Assembly (NCBI RefSeq): GCF_022179545.1
Contig: NZ_AP025518.1
Coordinates: 5,394,001 to 5,458,000, forward strand
Reading direction: 5' to 3'
Origin: Mycolicibacterium fortuitum subsp. fortuitum
Lineage (GTDB): Bacteria; Actinomycetota; Actinomycetes; Mycobacteriales; Mycobacteriaceae
Length of the DNA: 64,000 nucleotides
Both the position numbers and the translations under genes were made by a program. Shown here piece after piece: positions 29,550 through 37,135 of this stretch (within the stretch, counting starts at the first letter, position 1; each line of letters begins with the position of its first letter). The notes beneath the pieces are model-generated. The model did no database searches. It had not been told where the DNA came from and worked only from the letters and a program-made list of their open reading frames with translations.

Positions 29550-30785
29550 GTGGTCGACATGCGAGAAACTCTCGACGCGGTGTGGCGGATGGAGGCGGCC
29601 AAGATCCTGGCCACGCTGACCCGCACCGTCGGCGATGTCGGCCTGGCCGAGGATCTGGCCTCCGATGCCCTGCTCGACGCGCTCACGCAGTGGCCGGAAA
29701 CCGGCGTGCCGCGCAACCCCGGCGCCTGGCTGACCACCGTGGCCAAACGCAAGGCCATCGACCACTGGCGGCGCACGGAAAACCTCGACGCCAAATACGC
29801 CGTGCTGGCCCATGATCTGGCCGAACACGTCGACGAGGCATGGGACCCAGACTGCATCGACGACGACGTCCTGCGCCTCATCTTCATCACCGCACACCCG
29901 GTGTTGTCGCGTGAGGCCCAGGTCGCACTGACGTTGCGCATGGTCGGTGGACTGAGCACCGACGAGATCGCCCGTGCCTTCCTGATCTCGACCGCGACCG
30001 CGGCAGCACGTATCACCCGCGCCAAAAAAACACTGGCACAAGCGAACCCTCCCTTCGAGGTGCCGCCGCGTGACGAGTACCCGCAACGGCTGTCGACGGT
30101 GCTGTCGGTCATCTACCTGATCTACAACGAGGGCTACTCGGCGTCAGCCGGTCAACGCTGGATCCGCGACGAACTATGCAGCGAAGCCCTGAGGCTCGGC
30201 CGGGTGCTGGCGGCACTGGTACCCGAGGAACCGGAGGTCCACGGCCTACTGGCCCTGATGGAGTTCCAGTCATCCCGCTTTGCGGCACGCACCGATGCCG
30301 AGGGCCGGCCGATCCTGCTGGAGGACCAGGACCGGGCCAGGTGGGACCGAGCGCAGATCCAACGCGGCATCAACGCGCTGGCCCGCTCCAATGCCGCACG
30401 GCGGCAACGCGGCTGGGGACCGTATGCCCTGCAGGCCGCACTCGCCGAATGCCACGCGGTGGCCCCGACCACCGCCGACACCGACTGGGCGCGCATCGTC
30501 GCCCTCTATGACGCACTGCTTCAGATCACCCCGTCGCCCGTGGTGCAACTCAACCGGGCAGTGGCCGTCGCGATGCTCTCCGGTCCGCATGAGGCACTGG
30601 CCATCGTCGACGGCATCGAAGGCCTCGACGGTTCGTATCTGCTGCCCAGTGTGCGCGGCGAACTGCTGTCCCGGCTGGGCCGGCACCTCGAGGCGGCCGA
30701 ACAGTTCGACCGGGCCGCGGCCATGGCCGACAACGACCGTGAGCGAGACATACTGGTGGACAAGGCCATCCGCGAACGCGGCTGA
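29550..30785 (+). CDS. ECF42-type RNA polymerase sigma factor with C-terminal TPR-like domain
   Basis: About 411 aa; GTG 29550 (VVDMRETLDAVWRMEAAKI) fits the family start, since frames beginning earlier cross the upstream hairpin, while ATG 29559 is an alternative. Sigma2 region with DVGLAEDLASDALLDAL and NPGAWLTTVAKRKAIDHWRR; sigma4 with LTLRMVGGLSTDEIARAFL. The linker YLIYNEGYSAS and the roughly 200-residue helical C-terminal extension are hallmarks of ECF42, which has no anti-sigma factor. CACAAT (29538-29543) could be the -10 of a leaderless mRNA. Confidence 0.87.
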   Translation: MVDMRETLDAVWRMEAAKILATLTRTVGDVGLAEDLASDALLDALTQWPETGVPRNPGAWLTTVAKRKAIDHWRRTENLDAKYAVLAHDLAEHVDEAWDPDCIDDDVLRLIFITAHPVLSREAQVALTLRMVGGLSTDEIARAFLISTATAAARITRAKKTLAQANPPFEVPPRDEYPQRLSTVLSVIYLIYNEGYSASAGQRWIRDELCSEALRLGRVLAALVPEEPEVHGLLALMEFQSSRFAARTDAEGRPILLEDQDRARWDRAQIQRGINALARSNAARRQRGWGPYALQAALAECHAVAPTTADTDWARIVALYDALLQITPSPVVQLNRAVAVAMLSGPHEALAIVDGIEGLDGSYLLPSVRGELLSRLGRHLEAAEQFDRAAAMADNDRERDILVDKAIRERG

Positions 30786-30807
30786 GCCCGGGCGGCGTCG
30801 TGGCACG

Positions 30808-31497
30808 ATGGCGGACATGGTGGCCGCAGTGTTGTTCGACTTTTCCGGGACCCTGTTCCGCCTCGAGGAACAGGACAGCTGGTTCGCCGGGATGGCCGTC
30901 GATGAACGCGAGGTCGACGGCCACGTGCAAGCCGAGTTGATGCGCCGGCTCACCGCCCCCACCGGGCGATCCGTGAAAATGACCGACGAGCAGTACCGGG
31001 CCTGGGCCAACCGCGACCTGGCACCACACCTGCACCGCGAGGCCTATCTGCATGTGCTGCGGGAATCCGGACTGGCCGACCACCACGCCGAATCGCTGTA
31101 CGACCGCGTGATCGATCCGGACAGCTGGACCGCCTACCCGGACACCGTGCAGGTCTTCAAAGGCCTCAAAGCACAAGGGATCCGAACCGCCGTCGTCTCC
31201 AACATCGCCTTCGACGTGCGTCCCGCCTTCACGACGATCGGCGCCGCTGAACACGTCGACGAGTACGTGCTGTCCTTCGAAGTCGGTGTGATCAAACCCG
31301 ACCCCGCGATCTTCACCACGGCGTTGGACCGCCTGGGCGTATCGGCTCGGGACTCGCTGATGATCGGGGACAGTGAGGAAGCCGACGGCGGCGCCCGCGC
31401 GGTGGGTTGCCGATTCGCCCTGGTCGACCCGTTGCCCACCGCGCAGCGACCCGACGGGCTGATCACGGCCCTGCGGAGCGCCGGTATCCGCGCCTAG
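30808..31497 (+). CDS. HAD-family hydrolase
   Basis: 229 aa from ATG 30808 (ATG 30817 possible). HAD motifs: I FDFSGTLF (second Asp of DxD replaced by Ser), II VVSNIAF, III Lys in GVIKPDPAIF, IV MIGDSEEADGGARAVG. A helical cap occupies about residues 20-95. The Ser in motif I is seen in HAD branches that are not standard phosphatases, so the reaction may differ. It starts 22 nt after the sigma factor gene. Confidence 0.8.
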   Translation: MADMVAAVLFDFSGTLFRLEEQDSWFAGMAVDEREVDGHVQAELMRRLTAPTGRSVKMTDEQYRAWANRDLAPHLHREAYLHVLRESGLADHHAESLYDRVIDPDSWTAYPDTVQVFKGLKAQGIRTAVVSNIAFDVRPAFTTIGAAEHVDEYVLSFEVGVIKPDPAIFTTALDRLGVSARDSLMIGDSEEADGGARAVGCRFALVDPLPTAQRPDGLITALRSAGIRA

Positions 31498-31506
31498 TGT
31501 GGAGCC

Positions 31507-31956
31507 ATGGCTGACGACCGCATCCGGCCGCCGTGGTGGCTGAAGTACGTCAACAAGGTGATGATCGGGCTGAACAAGCTCGGTATCGGTGGCGACAAGG
31601 GCCCGGTGGTACTGACGGTGCCGGGTCGCAAGACCGGGAAACCCCGCTCGACGCCGGTCACGCCGACGACCGTCGATGGCCACCGCTACGTCGTAGGTGG
31701 CTTACCCAAGGGCGACTGGGCGGCCAACGCCCGCGCCGCGGGCGAAGCCACGGTGCACCAGGGCCGCCGCGAACAGCGCGTGCGGATGGTGGAGATCCCC
31801 GCCGAACAGGCCCGGCCGCTGTTGCGCCAATTCCCGGTCCTGGTTCCGACCGGCGTCGGCTTCATGCGCAACGCCGGCCTGGTGACCGGGCCCAACCCCG
31901 ACGAATTCGAGGCACTCGCCGGGCGGTGCCCCGTATTCCGGCTGGACCCGGTCTAG
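31507..31956 (+). CDS. Ddn-like deazaflavin (F420)-dependent reductase, DUF385
   Basis: 149 aa. Split beta-barrel F420-binding family with GPVVLTVPGRKTGKPRSTPVTP (F420/FMN phosphate contact), VDGHRYVVGGLPKGDWAAN and ARAAGEATVHQGRREQRVR. Proteins of this family use F420H2 to reduce quinones or nitro compounds at or near the membrane; the substrate here is unknown. It lies 9 nt after the HAD gene. Confidence 0.82.
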   Translation: MADDRIRPPWWLKYVNKVMIGLNKLGIGGDKGPVVLTVPGRKTGKPRSTPVTPTTVDGHRYVVGGLPKGDWAANARAAGEATVHQGRREQRVRMVEIPAEQARPLLRQFPVLVPTGVGFMRNAGLVTGPNPDEFEALAGRCPVFRLDPV

Positions 31957-31963
31957 GCCCGCA

Positions 31964-32242
31964 TCAGCTCAGGTGCGGCGCCTCCTTGATCTTGGAGTCC
32001 TGCTTGCCCGCCGTCTGGCAGAACGTCTGGACGGCCAACCGGGTGCCGGTGATCTCCAGCTGCGCGGCCTCGGCGCCCTTCTCATCCTTGAGCATCTTGG
32101 CCACGGCGTCGTTCTGCGTCTTCTCGTCCTGCCCGATGAAGTCCTTGCACTTGGTGTCGCCACCGGTCACCTCGGGTGTGCATCCCACGAGCACGACGCC
32201 CGCGGCCAAACCCGACATCAACACACTCGCCAGCTTCTTCAT
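31964..32242 (-). CDS. Small HdeA-like lipoprotein
   Basis: 92 aa. Signal peptide with lipobox LVGC (Cys about residue 21). The mature part has KCKDFIGQDEKTQNDAVAKM and a later QTFCQ, a Cys pair and spacing reminiscent of HdeA/HdeB-type acid-stress chaperones, a comparison based on pattern only. It would be attached to the outer face of the membrane. It is divergent from menB and convergent with the DUF385 gene. Confidence 0.7.
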   Translation of the reverse strand: MKKLASVLMSGLAAGVVLVGCTPEVTGGDTKCKDFIGQDEKTQNDAVAKMLKDEKGAEAAQLEITGTRLAVQTFCQTAGKQDSKIKEAPHLS

Positions 32243-32339
32243 CGTGGCCCTCTCTCCTCTGGTGGTGCGCGGTACGCACCATCGCGCCGGGTTTGGTACC
32301 CCGCCGCGGTACCTCTGAAACCTCTGGACCCGTTCGCTC

Positions 32340-32345
32340 TACAGT
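32340..32345 (+). promoter_or_regulatory. -10 element of a leaderless menB promoter
   Basis: TACAGT (TANNNT) ends 7 nt before the GTG start at 32353, so the transcript probably begins at the start codon. No strong ribosome site precedes the GTG, which supports leaderless translation. Confidence 0.45.
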
Positions 32346-32352
32346 CGAGCAC

Positions 32353-33270
32353 GTGAGTGCAGACAACCCGTTCGACCCCACAGCCTGGGAGCCGGTGCCC
32401 GGCTTCGATGATCTGACCGACATCACCTATCACCGCCACGTCGCCGACGGCGCCCGGCAACCCACGGTGCGGGTCGCGTTCGACCGGCCCGAGGTGCGCA
32501 ACGCCTTCCGGCCGCACACCGTCGACGAGCTGTACCGCGTCCTCGACCACGCCCGGATGTCGCCCGACGTCGGTGTGGTGCTCCTGACGGGCAACGGCCC
32601 GTCGCAAAAGGACGGCGGCTGGGCGTTCTGCTCCGGCGGCGACCAGCGCATCCGCGGCCGGTCGGGCTACCAGTACGCGGCGGGCGAGACCGCCGAGACG
32701 GTCGATCCGGCGCGCGCCGGCCGGTTGCACATCCTCGAAGTGCAGCGGCTGATCCGGTTCATGCCCAAGGTGGTGATCTGCCTGGTCAACGGCTGGGCCG
32801 CCGGTGGCGGACACAGCCTGCACGTCACCTGCGACCTGACCCTGGCCAGCCGCCAGCACGCCCGGTTCAAGCAGACCGACGCCGATGTCGGCAGCTTCGA
32901 CGGCGGGTTCGGCAGCGCCTACCTGGCACGCCAGACCGGGCAGAAGTTCGCCCGCGAGATCTTCTTCCTGGGCCGTGCCTACGACGCCGAGACCATGTAT
33001 CAGATGGGCGCGGTCAACGACGTCGTCGATCACGCCGAGCTGGAGAGCGTCGGCCTGCAATGGGCGGCAGAGATCAACGGCAAGTCGCCCCAGGCGATCC
33101 GGATGCTGAAGTTCTCGTTCAACCTGATCGACGACGGCCTGGTGGGCCAGCAGGTGTTCGCCGGCGAGGCCACCCGCTTGGCGTACATGACCGACGAGGC
33201 CGTCGAGGGCCGGGACGCGTTCCTGGAGAAGCGCGATCCGGATTGGAGCGGTTTTCCCCGCTATTTCTGA
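32353..33270 (+). CDS. menB: 1,4-Dihydroxy-2-naphthoyl-CoA synthase
   Basis: 305 aa from GTG 32353 (VSADNPFDPTAWEPV). Crotonase fold: WAFCSGGDQRIRG (oxyanion region), GWAAGGGHSLHVTCDLTLAS, the MenB-specific DADVGSFDGGFGSAYLARQTG, and C-terminal WSGFPRYF. It cyclises o-succinylbenzoyl-CoA. It stands alone, followed by a strong hairpin. Confidence 0.95.
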   Translation: MSADNPFDPTAWEPVPGFDDLTDITYHRHVADGARQPTVRVAFDRPEVRNAFRPHTVDELYRVLDHARMSPDVGVVLLTGNGPSQKDGGWAFCSGGDQRIRGRSGYQYAAGETAETVDPARAGRLHILEVQRLIRFMPKVVICLVNGWAAGGGHSLHVTCDLTLASRQHARFKQTDADVGSFDGGFGSAYLARQTGQKFAREIFFLGRAYDAETMYQMGAVNDVVDHAELESVGLQWAAEINGKSPQAIRMLKFSFNLIDDGLVGQQVFAGEATRLAYMTDEAVEGRDAFLEKRDPDWSGFPRYF

Positions 33271-33323
33271 GTGATTTCGGTGCGTTTACCGGCGCTGACC
33301 GCCGGTAAACGCACCGAAATCAC
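33271..33323. terminator. 23-bp perfect-stem bidirectional terminator
   Basis: The arms 33271-33293 and 33301-33323 are exact reverse complements (beginning GTGATTTCGGTGCG, ending CACCGAAATCAC) around a 7-nt loop GCTGACC. It starts directly after the menB stop and ends 4 bp before the stop of the convergent PPOX gene, so it serves both. Such a long perfect stem is unusual for a plain terminator. Confidence 0.75.
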
Positions 33324-33327
33324 CAGG

Positions 33328-33822
33328 CTAGAACCGAAAGACGGTCTGACCATGCGGTGACTTCGCGAACGCGAGCACCTTGGCGGGGGTGACCCGGTAG
33401 ACGAGGGCCGCCTCACCCTGCGGGTCGAAAACCTCGTCGTCACAATCGAAATCCCAGTCATCGCCGTACTTGGTCCGGTACGCGTCGGCCAGGGTTCTCA
33501 GCCGCTGTAGCCCGGTCACCCGGGCGGCAGTACCTTCGACCACGATGTCGAGGCCGGAGTTCCAGGCGTTGGTACCGGTCGTGACGACGACGCCCATGCC
33601 GGCCCGCAAGTTGCGGGCCTTCTGCTCGGAGGGCCCGGTGCAGAACACGAACGCATTGTCGGTCCAAACCCCGACCAGCGGTGTGACGTGGGGCCGCCCG
33701 TCGCCGCGGACGGTCGTGAGCCAGTACAGCCCGGCGGCGTCGAGGACGGCTACCGCGGCCTGCCAACTCGTCGCTTCGGTCGCCTCACTGAAGCGCTGGT
33801 CAAGCTTGCCGATGATCGTCAT
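33328..33822 (-). CDS. Pyridoxamine 5'-phosphate oxidase family protein
   Basis: 164 aa from ATG 33822; GTG/ATG 33849 would add 9 residues. Split-barrel flavin/F420-binding fold with YWLTTVRGDGRPHVTPLVGVW (cofactor contact), FVFCTGPSEQKARNL and NSGLDIVVEGTAARV. Likely FMN- or F420-dependent; substrate unknown. Convergent with menB. Confidence 0.75.
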   Translation of the reverse strand: MTIIGKLDQRFSEATEATSWQAAVAVLDAAGLYWLTTVRGDGRPHVTPLVGVWTDNAFVFCTGPSEQKARNLRAGMGVVVTTGTNAWNSGLDIVVEGTAARVTGLQRLRTLADAYRTKYGDDWDFDCDDEVFDPQGEAALVYRVTPAKVLAFAKSPHGQTVFRF

Positions 33823-33887
33823 AGCGATACCGACCCGGGCCGGGCCCACAAGTCATCGCGGAAAGCTAGGCCTCCTAAACTCGGCAC

Positions 33888-34757
33888 ATGAGCAAGAGCC
33901 CGCTGCGCCGGCTGTCCGAACAGTTGTTGCTGACCAGCATGCGTCCGCCCCTGACCGAGCGGCTGCAGGCCCGTGACGACATCGACGTCGCCGGCAAGCG
34001 GATCCTGCTGACCGGCGCCTCTTCGGGTATCGGCGAGGCTGCGGCCGAGAAGTTCGCCGCCAAGGGCGCGACAGTGGTCGCAGTGGCACGGCGTCAGGAG
34101 CTGCTCGACGATCTGGTCGGACGCATCACGGCCAAGGGCGGCGACGCCCGGGCCCACGCGGTGGATCTGTCCGACATGGATGCCATCGACGACCTGGTCG
34201 CCACCGTCGAACGCGACCTGGGTGGCGTCGACATCCTGATCAACAATGCGGGCCGGTCGATTCGGCGTCCGCTGGCCGAATCGCTGGACCGCTGGCACGA
34301 CGTCGAGCGCACGATGACGCTCAACTACTACTCCCCGCTGCGGCTCATCCGCGGCCTCGCCCCGGGCATGCGTGAACGCCGCGACGGGCACATCATCAAC
34401 GTCGCCACGTGGGGCGTGATGAACGAATCCTCGCCGTTGTTCGCCGTCTACAACGCGTCCAAGGCCGCGCTGGCAGCGGTGAGCCGGGTCATCGAAACCG
34501 AATGGGCCTCTGTCGGCGTGCATTCAACGACGCTCTACTACCCCCTGGTGAAGACTCCGATGATCGCCCCGACCCGGGCCTACGACGGGCTGCCTGGGTT
34601 GTCGGCAGCCGAGGCCGCCGACTGGATGCTGACCGCAGTGCGCACCCGTCCGGTGCAGATCGCGCCGCGCATGGCGGTGACGGCCAAGGCGCTCAACACC
34701 GTCGCCCCCGGTCTGGTCGACGCCGTGATGAAACGGCAACGGGTCCAGCCGGTCTGA
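33888..34757 (+). CDS. Short-chain dehydrogenase/reductase (Rv0547c-like)
   Basis: 289 aa. Rossmann fold begins about residue 36 (KRILLTGASSGIGEAAAEKF), with NNAG (ILINNAGRS) and YNASK (Tyr about 182). The usual catalytic-Ser segment reads INVATWGV, with Ala-Thr where Ser-Ser is normal, so Thr may substitute. The N-terminal 35 residues are an extension. It matches Rv0547c by position next to the glyoxalase/pitA genes. It ends just before the deacetylase remnant on the other strand. Confidence 0.82.
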   Translation: MSKSPLRRLSEQLLLTSMRPPLTERLQARDDIDVAGKRILLTGASSGIGEAAAEKFAAKGATVVAVARRQELLDDLVGRITAKGGDARAHAVDLSDMDAIDDLVATVERDLGGVDILINNAGRSIRRPLAESLDRWHDVERTMTLNYYSPLRLIRGLAPGMRERRDGHIINVATWGVMNESSPLFAVYNASKAALAAVSRVIETEWASVGVHSTTLYYPLVKTPMIAPTRAYDGLPGLSAAEAADWMLTAVRTRPVQIAPRMAVTAKALNTVAPGLVDAVMKRQRVQPV

Positions 34758-34979
34758 TCACGGCTTGGTGATGCTGCGGGGCTCAAGTCCGAGCGTCCGC
34801 ACATGCTCGGCGATCGCCCCGAGGTTCGTGATTCACACATCGGTGTGGTCGCGCACGTATCGCATGAGGTGGTCGAGTTCGGCTGCCCGCGAGGCCCGCC
34901 CGGACAGGAACGGGTGGTCAGCGCCCAGCACGCCCCGGCGCGGCGGAGTTTCGAGGACCAAGCCGCGTCCGCCATCGGA
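34758..34979 (-). pseudogene. Remnant of a polysaccharide deacetylase-like C-terminus, with internal stop
   Basis: On the minus strand a frame reads GGRGLVLETPPRRG, then HPFLSGRASRAAELDHLM and RYVRDHTDV, a stop (TGA, 34833-34835), then ITNLGAIAEHVRTLGLEP to TGA 34758. The TGA falls where family members have Trp (VWI/VWF), so one base change (TGG to TGA) explains it. A stop at 34980-34982 and loss of homology show the rest of the gene is gone. Resembles NodB-like deacetylases; family call by pattern only. The remaining 140 bp up to 35122 show nothing else clear. Confidence 0.55.
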
Positions 34980-35122
34980 TTACGGGCCAGCGACCGGGCC
35001 CGCCGGATGCCGGGCAGCCCAGCTGACCGTTGCGGTATGCGAAAAACAGGTTGGCAACTTCGCGGAGTTTGTGAATACTTCGGTGCGGCAAGAGATTTGG
35101 ACCCCTTTCCGCACCGCATGCG

Positions 35123-35998
35123 ATGGAGATACAGATACGAATGACCCAGGAACCACGATTGGGCTGCGGGGCGGCGATCATGCGAGACGGCGCCCTGCTG
35201 CTGGTTCGGCGTCGTTGTGATCCCGAAGCCGGCCACTGGGGACTCCCCGGCGGAAAAGTCGACTGGTTGGAGCCGGTGCAGGCGGCGGTGGTACGCGAGA
35301 TTCGCGAAGAACTCGGCATCGAGCTGGAATCCGTCGAGCTGCTGTGCGTCGCCGATCAGATCGACGCCGCCAAGCCCGAACACTGGGTGGCTCCGGTCTA
35401 CCTGGCGAGGCAGTTCAGCGGGGAACCGAGGATCGTCGAGCCCGACAAGCACGCCGAGTGGGGTTGGTTCCCCCTTCGCCGACTCCCCGAGCCGCTGACC
35501 ATGGCGACACGTGTTGCGCTGCCGCATCTCGCCGAATTGTTCGAGAATCGGTTTCACGTCCGGCCGATGGTGCGCTCCGATTGGCCTTGGATATCTGATT
35601 GGTTCCGCGACGCCGAGCTTGATCGCCAGTTGGGGCCCATAGACGACGAGTGGCTGGAACATGTTCTCTCCGACCACGGCGGCGTGGAACTCGTCGTCGA
35701 GGACGATCACGGGCAACCAGCGGCACTGGTGGGATGTGTGTGGGATCGATCGGGCGATGAGCATGCGATCACCGATCTCGCGGTCAAACCTCGACTTCGG
35801 CGTTCCGGCATCGGGCGTGAGGCCGTCACGGCGACGCTGGCCTGGGCTGGGCATCCTGCGGCGAAGTGTTGGATCGCGTTCGTCGACGTGGACAATCCCG
35901 CCGCGTTCAGGTTCTTCTCCGCGATCGGCTGGCGCCACGAGGGCCTCGACGACGGCATGCACCGGTTCTGCCGTGAGATTGAGGCACCCCGGCGCTGA
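35123..35998 (+). CDS. NUDIX hydrolase fused to GNAT acetyltransferase
   Basis: 291 aa from ATG 35123, or 285 aa from ATG 35141, which has a GGAG 12 nt upstream. Residues about 10-140 are a NUDIX domain with a perfect box: GKVDWLEPVQAAVVREIREE followed by LG, fitting GX5EX7REUXEEXGU. Residues about 148-285 are a GNAT fold with HVRPMVRSDWPWISDW, ITDLAVKPRLRRSGIGREAV and VDNPAAFRFFSAIGW. The fusion would couple nucleotide or cofactor hydrolysis with acyl transfer; the reaction is unknown. Each domain looks intact. Confidence 0.85.
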   Translation: MEIQIRMTQEPRLGCGAAIMRDGALLLVRRRCDPEAGHWGLPGGKVDWLEPVQAAVVREIREELGIELESVELLCVADQIDAAKPEHWVAPVYLARQFSGEPRIVEPDKHAEWGWFPLRRLPEPLTMATRVALPHLAELFENRFHVRPMVRSDWPWISDWFRDAELDRQLGPIDDEWLEHVLSDHGGVELVVEDDHGQPAALVGCVWDRSGDEHAITDLAVKPRLRRSGIGREAVTATLAWAGHPAAKCWIAFVDVDNPAAFRFFSAIGWRHEGLDDGMHRFCREIEAPRR

Positions 35999-36046
35999 CC
36001 CGTGTCGCGGATTCGCGCGGCGACCCGACGGTGGTAGACAAGGGAC

Positions 36047-36427
36047 ATGGAGATCCTGGCCAGCCGGATGCTGATACGGCCGGTCGACTATCCGAAGTCG
36101 GTCGAGTTCTATCGTGACCGGATAGGTCTGGCCATCGCCCGCGAATACGGTGCCGGCACAGTCTTTTACGCTGGCCAGTCGCTGATCGAGCTGGCCGGCC
36201 ATCACAGCCCGAGCGAGCCGGGGGTGTTTCCCGGCGCACTGTGGTTGCAGGTGCGCGACGTCTACGCCACCCAGGCGGAGTTGGAGAGCCGCGGCGTGGC
36301 CATCGCCCGGGCCGCCACGCAGGAGCCCTGGGGTTTGCACGAGATGCACGTGACCGACCCCGACGGCATCACCCTGATCTTCGTGCAGGTGCCCGACACC
36401 CACCCACTGCGCCGGGATTCGCGTTGA
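36047..36427 (+). CDS. VOC/glyoxalase-fold protein (Rv0546c-like)
   Basis: 126 aa. Single VOC domain made of two beta-alpha-beta-beta-beta modules: MLIRPVDYPKSVEFYRDRIG, ALWLQVRDVYATQAEL, and MHVTDPDGITLIFVQV. The closing DPDG region carries the usual metal-ligand position. It matches Rv0546c in size and neighbourhood (pitA side). Function unknown. Confidence 0.82.
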   Translation: MEILASRMLIRPVDYPKSVEFYRDRIGLAIAREYGAGTVFYAGQSLIELAGHHSPSEPGVFPGALWLQVRDVYATQAELESRGVAIARAATQEPWGLHEMHVTDPDGITLIFVQVPDTHPLRRDSR

Positions 36428-36495
36428 CTCAGAACTGACGCTGCACTTCTACGAGTAGCGGTGTGCGTGGGTTCAAAGTCAACAGCCGGATGCCG

Positions 36496-36804
36496 TCAGC
36501 GCACCGGGGTCGACAGCGGCCAACCGACCGAGGCCAGCCGAGCGGCGACCTGGTTGATCTCTTCGGGGTTGGGATCCTTGTCGATGACATTGCGCACCGC
36601 CAGACGGATCTCGTCGTCGGTGACAGGGCTGTCGCCGGTGCTGGACTTCAAGATGTCGTGGGTGGCCTTGACCACCTCGTCCTCGGTCAGCGACCGGGTC
36701 AAAAGGGCCAGCAGGGCGAACTGATCGGTGGGCGGCACACCTTCGGGGTAGCCCGCGCGCAACCAGTTCAGGACGTTGTCCAGGAAACTCGTCGTCTCGG
36801 TCAC
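36496..36804 (-). CDS. DUF3349 protein
   Basis: 102 aa. DUF3349 with FLDNVLNWLRAGYPEGVPPTDQ, LLALLTRSLTEDEVV and C-terminal ARLASVGWPL. A second DUF3349 protein is at 38667, so the pair brackets the pitA region. Small helical domain, unknown function, found in actinobacteria. It follows the small membrane-protein gene by 10 nt. Confidence 0.82.
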   Translation of the reverse strand: MTETTSFLDNVLNWLRAGYPEGVPPTDQFALLALLTRSLTEDEVVKATHDILKSSTGDSPVTDDEIRLAVRNVIDKDPNPEEINQVAARLASVGWPLSTPVR

Positions 36805-36814
36805 GGTGCTCAGC

Positions 36815-37099
36815 TCACTTCTTGGGCAGGAACGGGAAGAGGTCGACGCCGGTGTGGTGGATGATCGTGGTCCGCGTGATCCAGGCGATGGCGACCAGGA
36901 TCACGAAGCCGACCAAGAAGAACAGCACCATGCCGAGGAACTTCAACGCGGGGTTGGGGGCATGGGTGGTGCCGTCGGCGTTCACGCCGCCCTCACCGTT
37001 GGAGTAGGCCACGAGCCCCGCGGCGAACACCGCGGGCAGACCGGCGCCCAGGATCAGTCCGACGACGAGCACCTTGAAAATGGCTTCCAGATAAGTCAT
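36815..37099 (-). CDS. Small membrane protein (Rv0544c-like)
   Basis: 94 aa with two predicted helices (about 9-31, and 53-75 LKFLGMVLFFLVGFVILVAI) joined by a short polar extracytoplasmic loop. Length and position beside pitA match Rv0544c. It is 36 nt downstream of pitA and in the same direction, so probably a partner or accessory of the phosphate transporter, which is inference from linkage. Confidence 0.8.
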   Translation of the reverse strand: MTYLEAIFKVLVVGLILGAGLPAVFAAGLVAYSNGEGGVNADGTTHAPNPALKFLGMVLFFLVGFVILVAIAWITRTTIIHHTGVDLFPFLPKK

Positions 37100-37135
37100 T
37101 GCGATTCCTTGTGTCCGCTGGTGCGATCGGGGTGA

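Noticed and set aside
34580-36403. 607-codon minus frame across the SDR, remnant, NUDIX-GNAT and VOC genes
   Set aside because: It passes through well-supported plus-strand genes and has shadow composition; only the short deacetylase tail in another frame has homology.
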